NCBI GenBank assembly: GCA_013407085.1
Contig: JACCGJ010008707.1
Span: 27,873 to 91,872 of the forward strand
Source: Atriophallophorus winterbourni
Lineage: Eukaryota > Platyhelminthes > Trematoda > Plagiorchiida > Microphallidae
Direction: 5' to 3'
DNA length: 64,000 bases
Numbering within the stretch: position 1 is the first letter of the stretch; each line of letters opens with the position of its first letter. The translations under genes and the position numbers were made by a program. Positions 46,301 to 56,399 of the stretch are shown here, one piece after another. The notes under the pieces were generated by a model. It searched no databases, was not told the origin of the DNA, and was given only the letters and a program-made list of their open reading frames with translations.

Positions 46301-47496
46301 CTATAACTCGTTAACCACACAAGGTAGAATACAGAAACAAGTATCAAAATGCGTAGCTGGACGCGATCTTTGCAATGATAGCAAGGCTCACTGAACCTGA
46401 TCTTACTGTATCCACCTGACGATGGCAAACTGCCTGAAAACGGTAGTGGTGTGTAAGGGATGGGGATGTGAGCACCACAATACCTTGATAGCAAAAACCG
46501 TTTGCACGCGTGAGCAAACTGAGATATTTACGTCGATATGGCAACTTTGCTGTTAATCAGTTAACAAAAATAAATTCCGATAAATATGATGAAAAGTAGC
46601 TCACAATTCTTGGGATGTAAAAGTTTCTGAGCGAGATCCAACGTTCTTGATTTTTGGATCGCTTCACCCCGAATAATTTGTATATGAATATGATGTAGAT
46701 TGAATTCTCGAGAGTTAATTCAAGGTTAAAGCGTCTTACATTGTTTAATTATAATAACCTATGGTCTTACACTATTTAAAATGCCACACTTACCTTATAT
46801 TTTGACTTAAAACAAAACGCTATTCAATATGCTACCTATATATGGTTGATAATTATCATACAACCTGTGTTTTTGAGTCTGAATTCTATCGCATTCTCAC
46901 TTAGTGATGTGTCCTCGCAATGTTCCGTACTATAAAACATTGTAATGTTCGGATGGTTGGAACTTTTCGCAAGGGAGGATACCTCGCGATATTATTCTCA
47001 CTTATAAAATTGTGTGTACCAGAGGATGCCCATTAAGACAGTTGGTTTAAGATTTACGGTGAGAAAGCGATACACGCGCTTACTTCAATTCCCTGTACAT
47101 CCCAAGTTTACATATTGATCGTCGGCCCCACTTTTTGCTATATTTTTCGGGAATTCCTTTCCTCGAAACGTGGTGGGCTCTATGTGCCTCGTTATGTTTA
47201 AAACAAAATTGGTACCACATGCAAACGCGAACCATATAGTATACTCACTAGAAAAACTATTATTTTTTTTACATTTTCATTCATACCATAATCCGTGGTG
47301 TTGTGAATTATTAAATCATCGTCCATTTGTTTAGTTGGAACAATTGAGAACTTTGAGAACCACGCAAGGCGATCCAATGCAAGATAATTTCCGTCGTTTG
47401 GTACCGCTCAACGTAGCAACCTCTTTGGATCCTCGCGAAATTTACCGTTCGTTCGAGAAAATCGAAAAGAGTGACATTTTCTTCGTGGAAATCTAA
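37321..47496 (+). CDS. Secreted carbonic-anhydrase-like protein, gene B (5 exons, zinc ligands lost)
   Basis: Exons 37321-37387, 37502-37705, 39364-39515, 42507-42848, 47335-47496. Donors are GTAAGC, GTAGGT, GTGAGA and GTGAGT; all acceptors end in AG; the joined frame is 308 aa. Exon 1 is a signal peptide (MFRGKIIFLLLQTVVYLINT). Exon 2 carries WQYPVDP and CISNSQSPVDI, the canonical QSP[IV]DI motif. Exon 3 carries EFDWG and GSEH. Exon 4 carries EMQILCYD, VIWGSVN and GSMTVPPC. Exon 5 carries GDPMQDNFRRLVPLN. Against the alpha-CA family, the three zinc histidines are Glu, Asp and Gln, so no zinc site remains. The disulfide cysteines, GSEH Glu and the gatekeeping Thr are kept. This resembles catalytically dead carbonic-anhydrase-related proteins. 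Exon lengths and phases of exons 1-4 equal those of gene A. Introns 2-4 are swollen by transposons; intron 4 contains the N gap, so its order rests on the assembly. Confidence 0.93.
37950..37991 (+). ncRNA. Hammerhead motif (family 1) in intron 2 of CA gene B, sense strand
   Basis: CTGATGA, GAAA, the ACCGGT palindrome and GTC are present. Helix I CCTTAC/GTGGGG is paired with wobbles; helix II is weakened (GCGC...GCAG). It would be transcribed with gene B. Confidence 0.7.
38331..38745 (-). mobile_element. LINE 3' end (family 5) in intron 2 of CA gene B
   Basis: The 3' untranslated end with an (ATTGA)n-type tail and the conserved GGTCTAAAAAGCATATAGC block. It is closely similar to 30402-30655. 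Only remnants of the RT C-terminus are left. Confidence 0.6.
38770..38811 (+). ncRNA. Hammerhead-like motif (family 2) in intron 2 of CA gene B
   Basis: CTGATGA, hairpin and ACCGGT are kept, but GAAA is TAAA and helix I is poor. Probably inactive. Confidence 0.55.
40020..40600 (+). mobile_element. LINE family d fragment in intron 3 of CA gene B
   Basis: VLLFADEAASVLT near 40050 is the RT catalytic box with FADD changed to FADE. SKCKDFGLTISMSKTKVL follows, then a deletion to the GHVYRM region near 40320. Confidence 0.65.
41175..41517 (-). mobile_element. RTE-type LINE 3' end (family b), copy 2, in intron 3 of CA gene B
   Basis: Nearly identical to copy 1 but with a different microsatellite tail, (TAAC)n on the element strand (41183-41212). 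Confidence 0.85.
41935..42300 (-). mobile_element. CR1/Jockey-type LINE fragment in intron 3 of CA gene B
   Basis: A 107-codon frame has RRRMRIDLILAYKILRIENH and RRYFFSVRICFLWNALPQDVV, the typical C-terminus of this LINE group. Confidence 0.8.
43018..43345 (-). mobile_element. LINE ORF1-like zinc-binding fragment (left part)
   Basis: Minus frame MGRIYGKCDRTIAPDSIALI, then GACYICVRCRAKS, has paired cysteines like the PHD/zinc-finger ORF1 of CR1-type LINEs. Its 5' continuation lies at about 45962-46260, on the far side of the PLE/RTE insertion. Assignment to ORF1 is inference. Confidence 0.45.
43355..44843 (-). mobile_element. Penelope-like element, minus copy in intron 4 of CA gene B
   Basis: On the minus strand: RT part (AICLNMNHFLFNGQLYK, GLAMGSPISPVLANMYMEHF, active site WWRYVDDTFV, EGTLPFLDC, TTVYRKPIDTDA) at 44843-44200, then the linker and GIY-YIG endonuclease. 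In the endonuclease the GVYIG motif is hit by TAC to TAA (Tyr to stop, near 43990). The 5' half of the RT is missing. The 3' end carries a hammerhead motif (43427-43470) and the terminal block CATAATCATGA...AATGAATCGG. Confidence 0.88.
43427..43470 (-). ncRNA. Hammerhead motif at the 3' end of the inverted Penelope-like copy
   Basis: Same sequence as 45589-45632 on the opposite strand, again sense for its own PLE. Confidence 0.75.
44839..45645 (+). mobile_element. Penelope-like element, plus fragment (endonuclease), head to head with the minus copy
   Basis: Open frame from KVWRATVSLPYVKSASEGIS through CETNCIYQINCKGC, the intact GIY-YIG site GVYIGQTSREL and NVIRRGVKSYRERLHAEAVE, to a stop at 45396-45398. 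It is an inverted, about 97 percent similar copy of 43355-44193. The 3' region has a 3x AATTATCTTGATC repeat (45465-45510) and a hammerhead motif at 45589-45632. The end is lost in the N gap. Confidence 0.88.
45589..45632 (+). ncRNA. Hammerhead motif at the 3' end of a Penelope-like element
   Basis: Helix I TTGGT/ACCAA, core CTGACGA, an extra A, 7-bp hairpin GCTTCTG/CAGAAGC, GAAA, palindromic helix III ACGT, predicted triplet GTT. On the sense strand of the PLE. The extra A before helix II departs from the consensus. Confidence 0.75.
45646..45665. other. Assembly gap (20 N)
   Basis: Falls where the right arm of the PLE inverted repeat should end, so contig order across it depends on scaffolding. 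It lies inside intron 4 of CA gene B. Confidence 0.99.
45666..45962 (-). mobile_element. RTE-type LINE 3' end (family a) beside the assembly gap
   Basis: Near-identical to the 31090-31479 copy: WFGHVCRMDLSSHTKVAIHW and KRKRGWPKETWRRTL, including the GGGTTGGGCTTAGGGCTAGC leader. The 3' tail is lost in the N run. Confidence 0.82.
45962..46260 (-). mobile_element. LINE ORF1-like fragment (right part)
   Basis: Shares about 60 bp (GCTATAGTACGGTCACATTT...CACGTTATGACTTTGC) with 43281-43344, then continues leftward-lost ORF1-like sequence (SKVITC...HGKCDRTI on the minus strand). Confidence 0.4.
46410..46451 (+). ncRNA. Hammerhead motif (family 2) in intron 4 of CA gene B, sense strand
   Basis: Core CTGACGA (N7 is free in the consensus), hairpin GGC/GCC, GAAA, helix I CCAC/GTGG. 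The helix III palindrome is altered to AACGGT. Confidence 0.6.
46460..47330. other. Distal part of intron 4 of CA gene B
   Basis: AT-rich, with a LINE tail scrap at 46715-46770 (GTTAATTCAAGG). No gene seen. Confidence 0.5.
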
Positions 47497-47612
47497 CGCG
47501 TTGAGTCAGTCACTCTTTGAGCTTTACGAAATATAAGCATTGACTTCAACATGATGATTTTCCATGTTTGGTTTCGGCTACAATAAGAATTGTGTGGTTG
47601 CTGTTCTGTAAT

Positions 47613-48442
47613 TCAAGGTAATTCAAGGTTTTTAATGGTCTAAAATGCAGCAAGCTTAACAACAACCATAGGATGGTAAAAATTTAAATTTAAGTGTTTA
47701 AACAATATAAGAAAATAGATTTAACAGTATATAACTGTTCTGGAAACGAATAACGCAATAAATATTCGTCTAATTTCGTTTTAAAGTCATGCAAGCTAGT
47801 GGCGTGAGCAACGGTTGAAGGTAAACTGTTTCAAGTAAAACAGACACGGACAGAGTAAAAATACTTTCTACAGTTCAGGCGGGAAAGGGGTACGACCAGC
47901 ACGTATTCATGGGTCCGATAATTCCTCGTATCCCTTCGCGTGAATAAATCCTGTAAGGGATGGTTCGGGGTATGGGATGTTTTGTAAAGTAAGATAAGGT
48001 CTCCTCTGATTCGTCGATAGGGAAAACCGAACAGATTCAGTTGAGCTATCCTTTCTTTATATGGTTTGTTTTGGATGCTGAGAACTAGTTTTGTTGACCG
48101 GTGATAGATTCGCTGCATAAGTTCCACATCCCTCTTGAGCCACGGAGACCATGACTGCACACCGTATTCCATGACTGGTCTCAAGTATGTATTCATGATC
48201 CTTGAGAATATATTGGGCGAAAATTTCCCAAATACACGTTTGAGTAGATTTAGAACACATGTTGCTTTTTTAAAGGCACTGTTAGTTTGAAGTGATGTTT
48301 TTAAACTGGAGCATATCCAGGCACCCAAATCTTTTTCTTCACTGTAATTTTCAAGGACATGCGAACCTATGTGATATGTGAACTCTACTCGATTCCCCAG
48401 ATTCATGAGGCTGCATTTGTTGAAGTTAAACGGCAGTTTGTT
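47613..48442 (-). mobile_element. CR1/Jockey-type LINE, family 1, 3' part with 191-codon open frame
   Basis: An open frame at 47831-48406 runs from MNLGNRVEFTYHIGSHVLEN to SRLNCRKYFYSVRVCFT. It includes KDLGAWICSSLKTSLQ, VMEYGVQSWSPWLKRD and YHRSTKLVLSIQNKPYKERI. It is the least decayed family 1 C-terminus. It begins just after the end of CA gene B. Confidence 0.82.
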
Positions 48443-48599
48443 CTGTGTACCAAACCACGAGCGAAATAATTTGACTGTTATTGGTTAAATCTCTCCGTCG
48501 TAACAAGCTTCGTACGATTTCCGGCTGTTTAACCTTATTTTACACAGACTGCCGGGTGGAATTCAGTAAGCGTTTGATTAATGGAATTATGTTAATCTT

Positions 48600-49155
48600 G
48601 TCTCGCACGCTGTTCAGGCTTGGTCACCCTGGATTCAGAAAGACATCAATCTTCTGCAGCGTATTTACCACCGAACCACAAAGCTTGTATCCGGACTAGC
48701 TGCTAAACCATATGAAGAACGTTTGAGGAGTCTCAATCTTTTCGACTTTCGCTGTCGTCGACTACGAGGTGACCTCATACTGATGTACAACATTATGCAC
48801 GTCTCTAGCCATCCCTTGTCCAAACTTTTCACACGCTCGCCACCCCGTGCCAGTCGGAAACATGAACTTACAGTGCTTATTCCCAATTCAAGACTGAACT
48901 GTAGAAGATATTCGTATGCTGTACGTGTAAGATTCATATGGAATACCTTCCCCTCCACTGTTACACACTCAGCCAACCTGGATATTTTTTAAGCTAATTT
49001 GGACAAATACTTGAGAGAAAACCCAAATTTTGATACGATTTACACTACATGAGTTTCCCGGTTCTTCTTTTTTTATTGTAGATAACTCATAACTCCATCC
49101 TATGGTTATTGTTGAGCTAAATGCTTTTTAAACCATTACAACTTTGAATCAATTT
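48600..49155 (+). mobile_element. CR1/Jockey-type LINE, family 3, 3' part
   Basis: Frame AVQAWSPWIQKDINLLQRIY, then a 90-codon stretch SLNLFDFRCRRLRGDLILMY and NSRLNCRRYSYAVRVRFIWN. The tail CTTTGAATCAATTTGAATC ends near 49160. Confidence 0.78.
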
Positions 49156-49324
49156 GAATCCGTATTTTCGTATAAAACCCCTAGTTTTCTTGCTTGGGCG
49201 CTCACGAAGCACAAGGTTGAAGTCTAGCAAAACAATTCTCATTCGTTCAAACATCACATCATCATATCTACATTTCATTCGCACAACATCTGTGTTTTGT
49301 ACATGCAAGGTTGCCTCCCATTTT

Positions 49325-49480
49325 TAGCTATGACTTACTTGACTTATTCCTGTGAACTCCTGTTGCAGCATAGGGCTGCAACAACGCCACGCCAGCGAAC
49401 TCTGTCCTGGGCTGCTATCCTCAGCTGAGTCCATGTCATTCCGGCATCCTTCGCTTTACTCACGACTGATCTTCCCCACG
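49325..49480 (-). mobile_element. RTE-type LINE 3' end (family c)
   Basis: Minus-strand frame SKAKDAGMTWTQLRIAAQDR, RWRGVVAALCCNRSSQE and stop, followed by an AAGTCAAGTAAGTC tail. Same architecture as family b. Confidence 0.7.
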
Positions 49481-49489
49481 ATTGCTTGG

Positions 49490-49885
49490 AGATAGCTATG
49501 GTGAGTTGCAATTAGGAAGTCAACCATTGGGCAGACCACACTTGCGGCACAAAGACGTTTGCAAAAGGGATATGAAGGCTCTAGGCATTGACCCGGCGAG
49601 TTGGGAAGAACTTGCTCTTGACCGCTCACATTGGAGGCACTGTGTAAAGCGTCGTCTGCAAGCTGGATAGGGGCAGATACAGCTCTTGGCTGCCGAACGC
49701 AGATCACACCGCTGGCGTGCAACTGATGCAATACAACCGAGTTCTGACTATCGTTGCAAGCGCTGCGGGAGAGATTGTTCCTCCCGAATCGGACTGTTTC
49801 GTCATTCAAAAAGCTGTAGAGCATGAAAAATCATTCGATTGTGATGTACATCCATGGTCGACGTCGACCGAAGGAGGCCAACAAC
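49490..49885 (+). mobile_element. LINE C-terminus with terminal zinc finger (family d)
   Basis: The frame has LGRPHLRHKDVCKRDMKALG, ASWEELALDRSHWR and then CKRCGRDCSSRIGLFRHSKSC, the CxxC...H...C finger that ends this LINE group. Related shards: 23590-24115, 34820-34980, 40020-40600 and 52270-52680. Confidence 0.75.
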
Positions 49886-49889
49886 AACA

Positions 49890-50490
49890 AGTATAGTGTC
49901 TACCGAATGACGGAATACATAAGTATATAATAAAAAAATGTCCTTTTCTTCATCCGCTCTTGTGGTAGTTGAAAGAACCATTACTGCAGAGCGTACAGAT
50001 GAATGGGTCTCTGCGTTTGGAAGATTACCCTTGTTGATTTTTATTGAAAGTCAGACTCCAGTAATGAGTGGTATTTCACTTTTGAAAAGCAGGGTGTTTT
50101 AGCTTACTTGGATATGTTCTCCGAGCTTGTTGAGTTTGCATCGGACGTTTCGTTGCCAGACTAGGCAACATCTTCAGCGATTGTTGGCAAATTGACTGCT
50201 CGAATTTGAACTGACGATGGTATTTGGCCGGCCGACCAATGGTCACGTGATCGCATGTGATTGATTGATTGGTTGGCTGCCTTTACGGTTCGTCGTCTCA
50301 GTCGCATCCGTGCGTAGATGTCGTCCAAGCTCACGTGTTCGTTGATCGATCGTTCACCGGAGTACCAAACAGGGTGTTTATTTGATTATTTAGCTACGCA
50401 TCAGATATGTGTATCTAGAGGGCCCGATATTCGAAAGCCGTTCCAACTTTGTGATCAGCACAATGTTTTGCAAAGTCGGGGATGTAAATT
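49890..50490. other. No gene recognised
   Basis: Mixed sequence ahead of the (AGT)n tract. Confidence 0.5.
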
Positions 50491-50516
50491 AAGCTTTCAC
50501 GAAGAAGAAGCAGTTG

Positions 50517-50752
<236 letters not shown>

Positions 50753-51109
50753 AAAAGAGTTATTAGAAAATTTTGAAATTTCAGGTTTAGACCAGTATTA
50801 AGAACACATACATAAATACTGTACGAGTTACGCATAAAGGAAAATATTTGCGGAAAATGTACACATGATAATTTAGACCGTGATTGTTTAATAGGCAGTT
50901 ATCGTGACTAGTGTATGTTGGTGCAAATTGGAAAAATCATCTGACATGACGACGTTGTGGATGATATACTTCACTTTATTCTTTGAAGAAGATTGACTTT
51001 TAGATTAACAAGATAATTTCGATCGTAATTGTTTTATAATCAGTTCCCTTTGGCAAAGGTATCGAGCCGATCTATAGGTACAAATGTGTATATATGTATA
51101 AATAAAATC

Positions 51110-51420
51110 AAAATCAATGGGACGATGACAGCTTATAAATAGTTGGGGCAAAGTTTGGATTACCTCTCATATAATCATCAAGTTTCGATTTGAATATAGA
51201 TAAAGTGTTTGAGCTTACCAAATCGGCAGGTAGGGAATTCCAAACAAAGCACACACGGATAGAATAAAAATACAAGCGGCTATCCGTTTGAAATGTGGTC
51301 CATAAATGACTTTCAGTATGAAGACGTTTCAGAAGGTAGTATGACGTGTTTTGAACAAGTGTTTGTGGAATGTTGACTTTCGTGAAAATTACATTCGTGA
51401 GATTTTTCACCTCTCTAGCC
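51110..51420 (-). mobile_element. CR1/Jockey-type LINE fragment
   Basis: C-terminal residues LYFYSIRVCFVWNSLPADLV and FKSKLDDYMRGNPNFAPT. The 5' end is lost near 51420. Confidence 0.75.
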
Positions 51421-51479
51421 TTTGCACAACCAAGTGTAACCTACAAGGCAGCAAGGAGTTGACAGATAAAAAGCGCTGT

Positions 51480-51760
51480 TCGGTTGTTATTCACCTATGA
51501 GACTTCACTCCGGATTTTTCCATGGTGTGTTTTCGCAATCCGGTAGCCAGCAATGCAACGGGGGTTTGGAGTCAGAGTTTTTCTTCCCCTAGCTGGAATG
51601 CCAGTGGTTTGCGAGCTCCATCTACCCTTGAGCAAACTGGTTTCAATGCGCCAGTCATCCGCTTTTGCCATTTCTCTTGTCAGTTAGAGCAGTTCCGCCG
51701 GGCTTGTGGAAGTCATTCGTGCAGGCCAAGAGTTTTACTGGGTTGTCAGATGCTATTTGA
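51480..51760 (-). repeat. Second copy of the 33880-34380 repeat
   Basis: Inverted and shorter. It shares CATCTGCCC/CATCTACCC, GCGCCAGTCATCCGC and CAGGCC...GCAGTTCCGC blocks. Confidence 0.5.
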
Positions 51761-52269
51761 GACACACGCCACGTGGGAGCATTTTATTGATAGTAGGGGC
51801 TCATTCCTTCTACCACCCCAGCCTGTGACAAACTTGAAACCATATGTTCACTCCGTAACGACAGTATTGTCTACACCGGCTAGTCAAGTCCAAAGTACGG
51901 AAAACCATTGTTTTCCAGCTGGTACAAATCATTGGTCGTTGAAATCATGATAATTAGCATTAAGAACACCGCACATTGTGAAACATACATGGACGCTCCA
52001 GATCTTGAGGCAATGAGGCGGTTCGAGTTTGCTGTTGTAAAAATTCCTGGTATTTCCTCCATGCTAGAGAGGATAATATAGTGCTATCGTCTGTTGAAAA
52101 CAAATCTTGTTGCCGTTACCCAAACGCCGCCTAATGAATATAAATCGAGTATCAAATAGTTGCGTGTTGCACCTAAAATAAATAAATGATGTTTTATCGA
52201 AAATAGATACAAATATAATACACGATGATTGACGCTTCACGTTAATCACCTGGACAAAATTATGAATGA

Positions 52270-52680
52270 AGCTGGTCAACAGAAAGTGTTCATCCAACTA
52301 CGACAGCGATGCCTACGCTGACTAGGTCATGTGTACCGAATAGACAATGGGTGTATTATATGATGAGTTGGTATCAGGAATTCGACCATTGGGCAGACAG
52401 CACTTGCGATACAAAGACGTTGGCATCACAGATGTGTAAGCTCTTGACATTCACCGGGATGAGCTTGCGCTTGACTGCTCACTTCGGAGGCACTGTGTAA
52501 AGCGTCGACTGAAAGCCTATGAGGAGCGGACACTACTCTTGACTGCTAATCGTGGATCATGCTGTCAGCATGCAAATGGCATCGTTCGTGCGAGTTCTGC
52601 CCATCGCTGGGACCGCTGTGAGAGCGACTGTTTCTCTACTATGCAGCCGAAACGAAATTGTGCCCTTTGGATTGTATCTG
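52270..52680 (+). mobile_element. LINE family d fragment
   Basis: Nucleotide similarity to 49490-49885 (CATTGGGCAGAC...AAAGACGTT...GCTCACTTCGGAGGCACTGTG). No usable frame remains. Confidence 0.6.
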
Positions 52681-52989
52681 ATTCCTAAGCACATCATCTG
52701 TGAATTTTTTTTACAATTTTCGTATTTCTACATTATTCTGTAAATTCTTTATAGCAACATACTTTTATAGAACATTAAACTTGAATTAAACGGAATTGTA
52801 TGCCTGTGTTAGGGAAAGCATATACATGAGAATCTTTGTTCATGACCATGTGTTTGAACCCATTCTACATGTGTATGGGTACATGTGATTGAGCAGCTTG
52901 CCCTTGTTAATCTTATTTAACGATGGTTTACAAGCCGCTTTCCAGGCTGTTTAACTATTCGTCGCTTAAGGAAGTGGTACCAAAAGATT

Positions 52990-54085
52990 GGTGTGAATAA
53001 ACCTATCTGCAAAGGCGGTTGCCGAACTGATGCTACAAATTATCTTCCCGTCAGACTATTACCTGTTATTGGTAAAATCATGGAATGTATGGTCTCAGAA
53101 AGAACAGTCGAACACTTAGAATTGTGTAATTTGTTTTCGCCATCGCCGCATGGAATTTGATCTTATTGCTCTTTTTTAACGAATCTTCTCATAGCGTTAG
53201 AAGACTGGACGAAGGAGGATGATAGAAGTTCTTGTATTCACGTTTGTTACTTCAGCATTTCTAAAGCTTTTAACAGATTTAATCACCATTTGCTTCCTAA
53301 AAACTGATAAGTTTCGGAACATGTGAACTACTCCTCTCATGGTTGTCCGATTACCTGTTAGATTGCCACGCACGAGTTAGAATAAGCATAGTCTTATCCT
53401 GAATGTTCAAAACCGAAAGCGGAGTTCCACAAGGACCGTACTAGGTCCGCTACTCTTTCTGTCATACATAATCGATTTACTCCCCTCATATAATCCAAAA
53501 TGGTCCTGTTCGTGGATGATATGATAATTTGGACGCAAATTAGTTGTGCAGATGATTGTGAGAAAGTGCAAATGGATTTAGACAACGTGCCAAATTGGGC
53601 GACCATAAAAGATATAGCATTTAACATACGGGTAAGTAAGATGCTCCCCCTTGGCAAGAATGTTCCTTGTACATATCGATTGGGAACTTAAAATTTGTAT
53701 TGGATCTCATTGGATAAAGATCTTGGAGTATGGATTAATGAAAATCTGAAGAGCATGGTTCACTGACAGAATCTGTAGTGACAGAACAGCAGATTGTTAA
53801 GTATCTCTCGAAGAATATTTGGTTACGTTACCAAGGATAATGAACGTTTACCTTCTCCCCATGATTGCGTATGCGGTAGAGATCTGGGCTCCTTGAGTGC
53901 AGATATTGCTTTCTCTGTTAAATCTATCACAGAGCAAACAAAGATAGTGATGGGTATTCGCAATGTTACGTACACCGAAAGATTGCGACATCTGGGTCTA
54001 CATGACTTTACCCAAAGGAGGATACGACGCGATATTATTATTGTGACCTATCGAATTGCGTCCACTAAGGAACTTCCTTGATGTG
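52990..54085 (+). mobile_element. CR1/Jockey-type LINE, family 4, decayed RT
   Basis: N-terminal RT block CRTDATNYLPVRLLPVIGKI. Motif A reads YFSISKAFNRF, with the catalytic Asp replaced by Ser. Later come DKDLGVWINENLKS and RLRHLGLHDFTQRRIRRDII. Many stops. Inactive. Confidence 0.75.
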
Positions 54086-54089
54086 TGTG

Positions 54090-54935
54090 ATGAGAAATGA
54101 CACACAGACATACCTTATCCTTTAATTCCCAAATCCTCGTATTGATAGTCGGCGCCATTTTTGAATTCCCAAATTGGACTTATCATGAAAACACATAATC
54201 GTGAGCTTTACATTTGATAAACTCTACTCCATTATTACTATTATATTTGCAGACTCAAAACAAAATTATTTCGGTTTATGTAAACGATTCTACCACGTGT
54301 TCGTGGCTGTCTCGGCTTAAATCTCCAAGATTCTTGTATGACCACATTATTATCGATGATTCGGTAGTAAGAATTTAAATTGTCAATCTGACGTGCAGAA
54401 AATCAAGTCGTATGTCGCCTTGGTATGCGCTGATGAAAAGTTTGAGATGGTGATAAAGATGGTGAACGCATACCAGATTTCGAAAGAAAATAATTTCGTC
54501 ATTTACGACAGTTTATTTGATATATTATAAAGGATGTTTGCAAATGGTTTTAAAGCTTTCGTAAGGTGTTCCATGAGAAATGTGCACGACAGACCAGTAC
54601 AATGCGATCAAATTTCTAACATCTCTGCGGTGTATTCAGATTTGCCAGCATACGTTTTGCACTAAAAAGATCGCTGTGAATCTAGAGATTTGATGCTGAT
54701 TTGTTGATACTTTGTGCTCGCGTTATATCGGCTAAAATGTGTTGTAAATCTGCGGCATTCGGTTTTACTACACTTCAAAACGAGCTATTTCGATCAAGCG
54801 GTATATCGCAATTACTTTCTGGAGTATAGTTTAAAGCCTACGGTTCCAGACTGCTCGCCCTCTCTGTTTTCATGAACGGCATAAACTGATCTCAATTTTT
54901 GTTTGAAATCAGATTCAATTATTTAATAGTGTATG
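54090..54935. other. No gene recognised
   Basis: AT-rich spacer between two family 4 LINE copies. Confidence 0.5.
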
Positions 54936-54939
54936 ACCT

Positions 54940-55810
54940 TCAAAATATTCAAGGATTAAATGATTTATGGTTAAAAAAAAGTTAATACTTTACAACACCA
55001 CATGATTACGGTATGAATAAAAACATGAAAATTGCAATAGTAAAAAAGCAATAGAGAATATCAAATGTAAGGCTCACGAATGATGTTCGTTTGCAAGTGC
55101 AAGTCTAATTTCACTTTAAAAATCGCCAGACAATGAGAATCCGCCACATGTTGGGGTAGGGAATTCCCAAGAAATATAGCTCGTATGGCGAAAAAATGGC
55201 GCCGGCAATCAATAAGGGAACTTGGGACGTAAAGGGATAAGGTATGTCCACGTGTTACTTTTCCATCACACACATCAAGCAAGTGTTTCAGTGGTTGTCT
55301 TTCGGTAGACACAATTCTATAGGTCAGAATAATATCGCGTTGTATGCTCCTTTGGGTAAAGTCACATAGACCCAGACGTCGTAGTCTATCGGTATACGGA
55401 ACATTGCGAAGAATCGTCAGTAACTTTGTTGCTCTATGATAGAATTCATCGAAGTGAGCAATATCTTTGGGCAGCCAAGTAGCCTAGACCTCTACCACAT
55501 TCTCCATCCTAGGGCGAAGGTGGACATTTATTATCCTTGCTAACGTTACCAGAGACAATCTTCCAAATATTCTTCGAAAGATACCAAACAATTTGTTAGC
55601 CGGTCGATATATATTCTGGCAGTGCACGGTTCCCTTCAGGTTTCCGCTAATCCACACTCCAATATTTATTTCCAATAAGCTCCATGCTAGGTTTTCAGTT
55701 CCCAATCGATATGTCCAAGGAACATTCTTGCCAACATGGAGCATCTCACATTTCTGTATGTTGAATGACGTCATTCATGGCCGCCCAATTCGACACGCTG
55801 TCCAAATCCA
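54940..55810 (-). mobile_element. CR1/Jockey-type LINE, family 4, 3' part
   Basis: Minus-strand frames FNIQKCEMLHVGKNVPWTYR and RRHFFAIRAIFLGNSLPQHV. Same family as 52990-54085 in the opposite orientation. The 3' tail is near 54940-54990. Confidence 0.75.
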
Positions 55811-55814
55811 AATC

Positions 55815-56325
55815 TGAAAGCAGAACGGAATCACAGAATCAACAATTATAAATTTAAAAATGGGAAAATAAAAATGCAGCGAATAATAAAAAGATGTAAG
55901 TAATGAAAAGCTTTAGTTGACGAAACACGGAAGTTCAAAATAATATTCACGAAATATGCATCGTGCCCGAATATGATGGAGATTGAATAGAATTGGATTG
56001 AATTTGTTTGAAGTAACAGTAAATTAATACGAAGAGATTATTCACAAGAAGGAAGATATCATTTCAATTGATTTATCATGCTTTCCTCATTAGAGATGAA
56101 TCTATTGACCGAGATGATTTAGAATCAATGCGTACAAATATTGGTCATTCGCTTTTGAGTGCAATGAAATGATATTTCGCGCCATAATTGGCCAGAAATG
56201 TCAAGCATTGCAACTAAAATCCTTCGTTTTGCTTTTAATGGCTCGTGGCTTGAAAGCTGCAGATAAATTAAACATCTAGCCGTTACAATGTTTGACAATC
56301 TTAACTGGACCAACCACGTTACAGG
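55815..56325. other. No gene recognised
   Basis: AT-rich spacer before the plus PLE. It may include part of the PLE 5' leader, whose boundary I could not place. Confidence 0.4.
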
Positions 56326-56399
56326 TCAGTTCGTAAGAGTTTGCCGGCCATCTTTCTATGCTCTTCGCTTCAGCGCTCTCTCCATTGCACCTGATGTAA

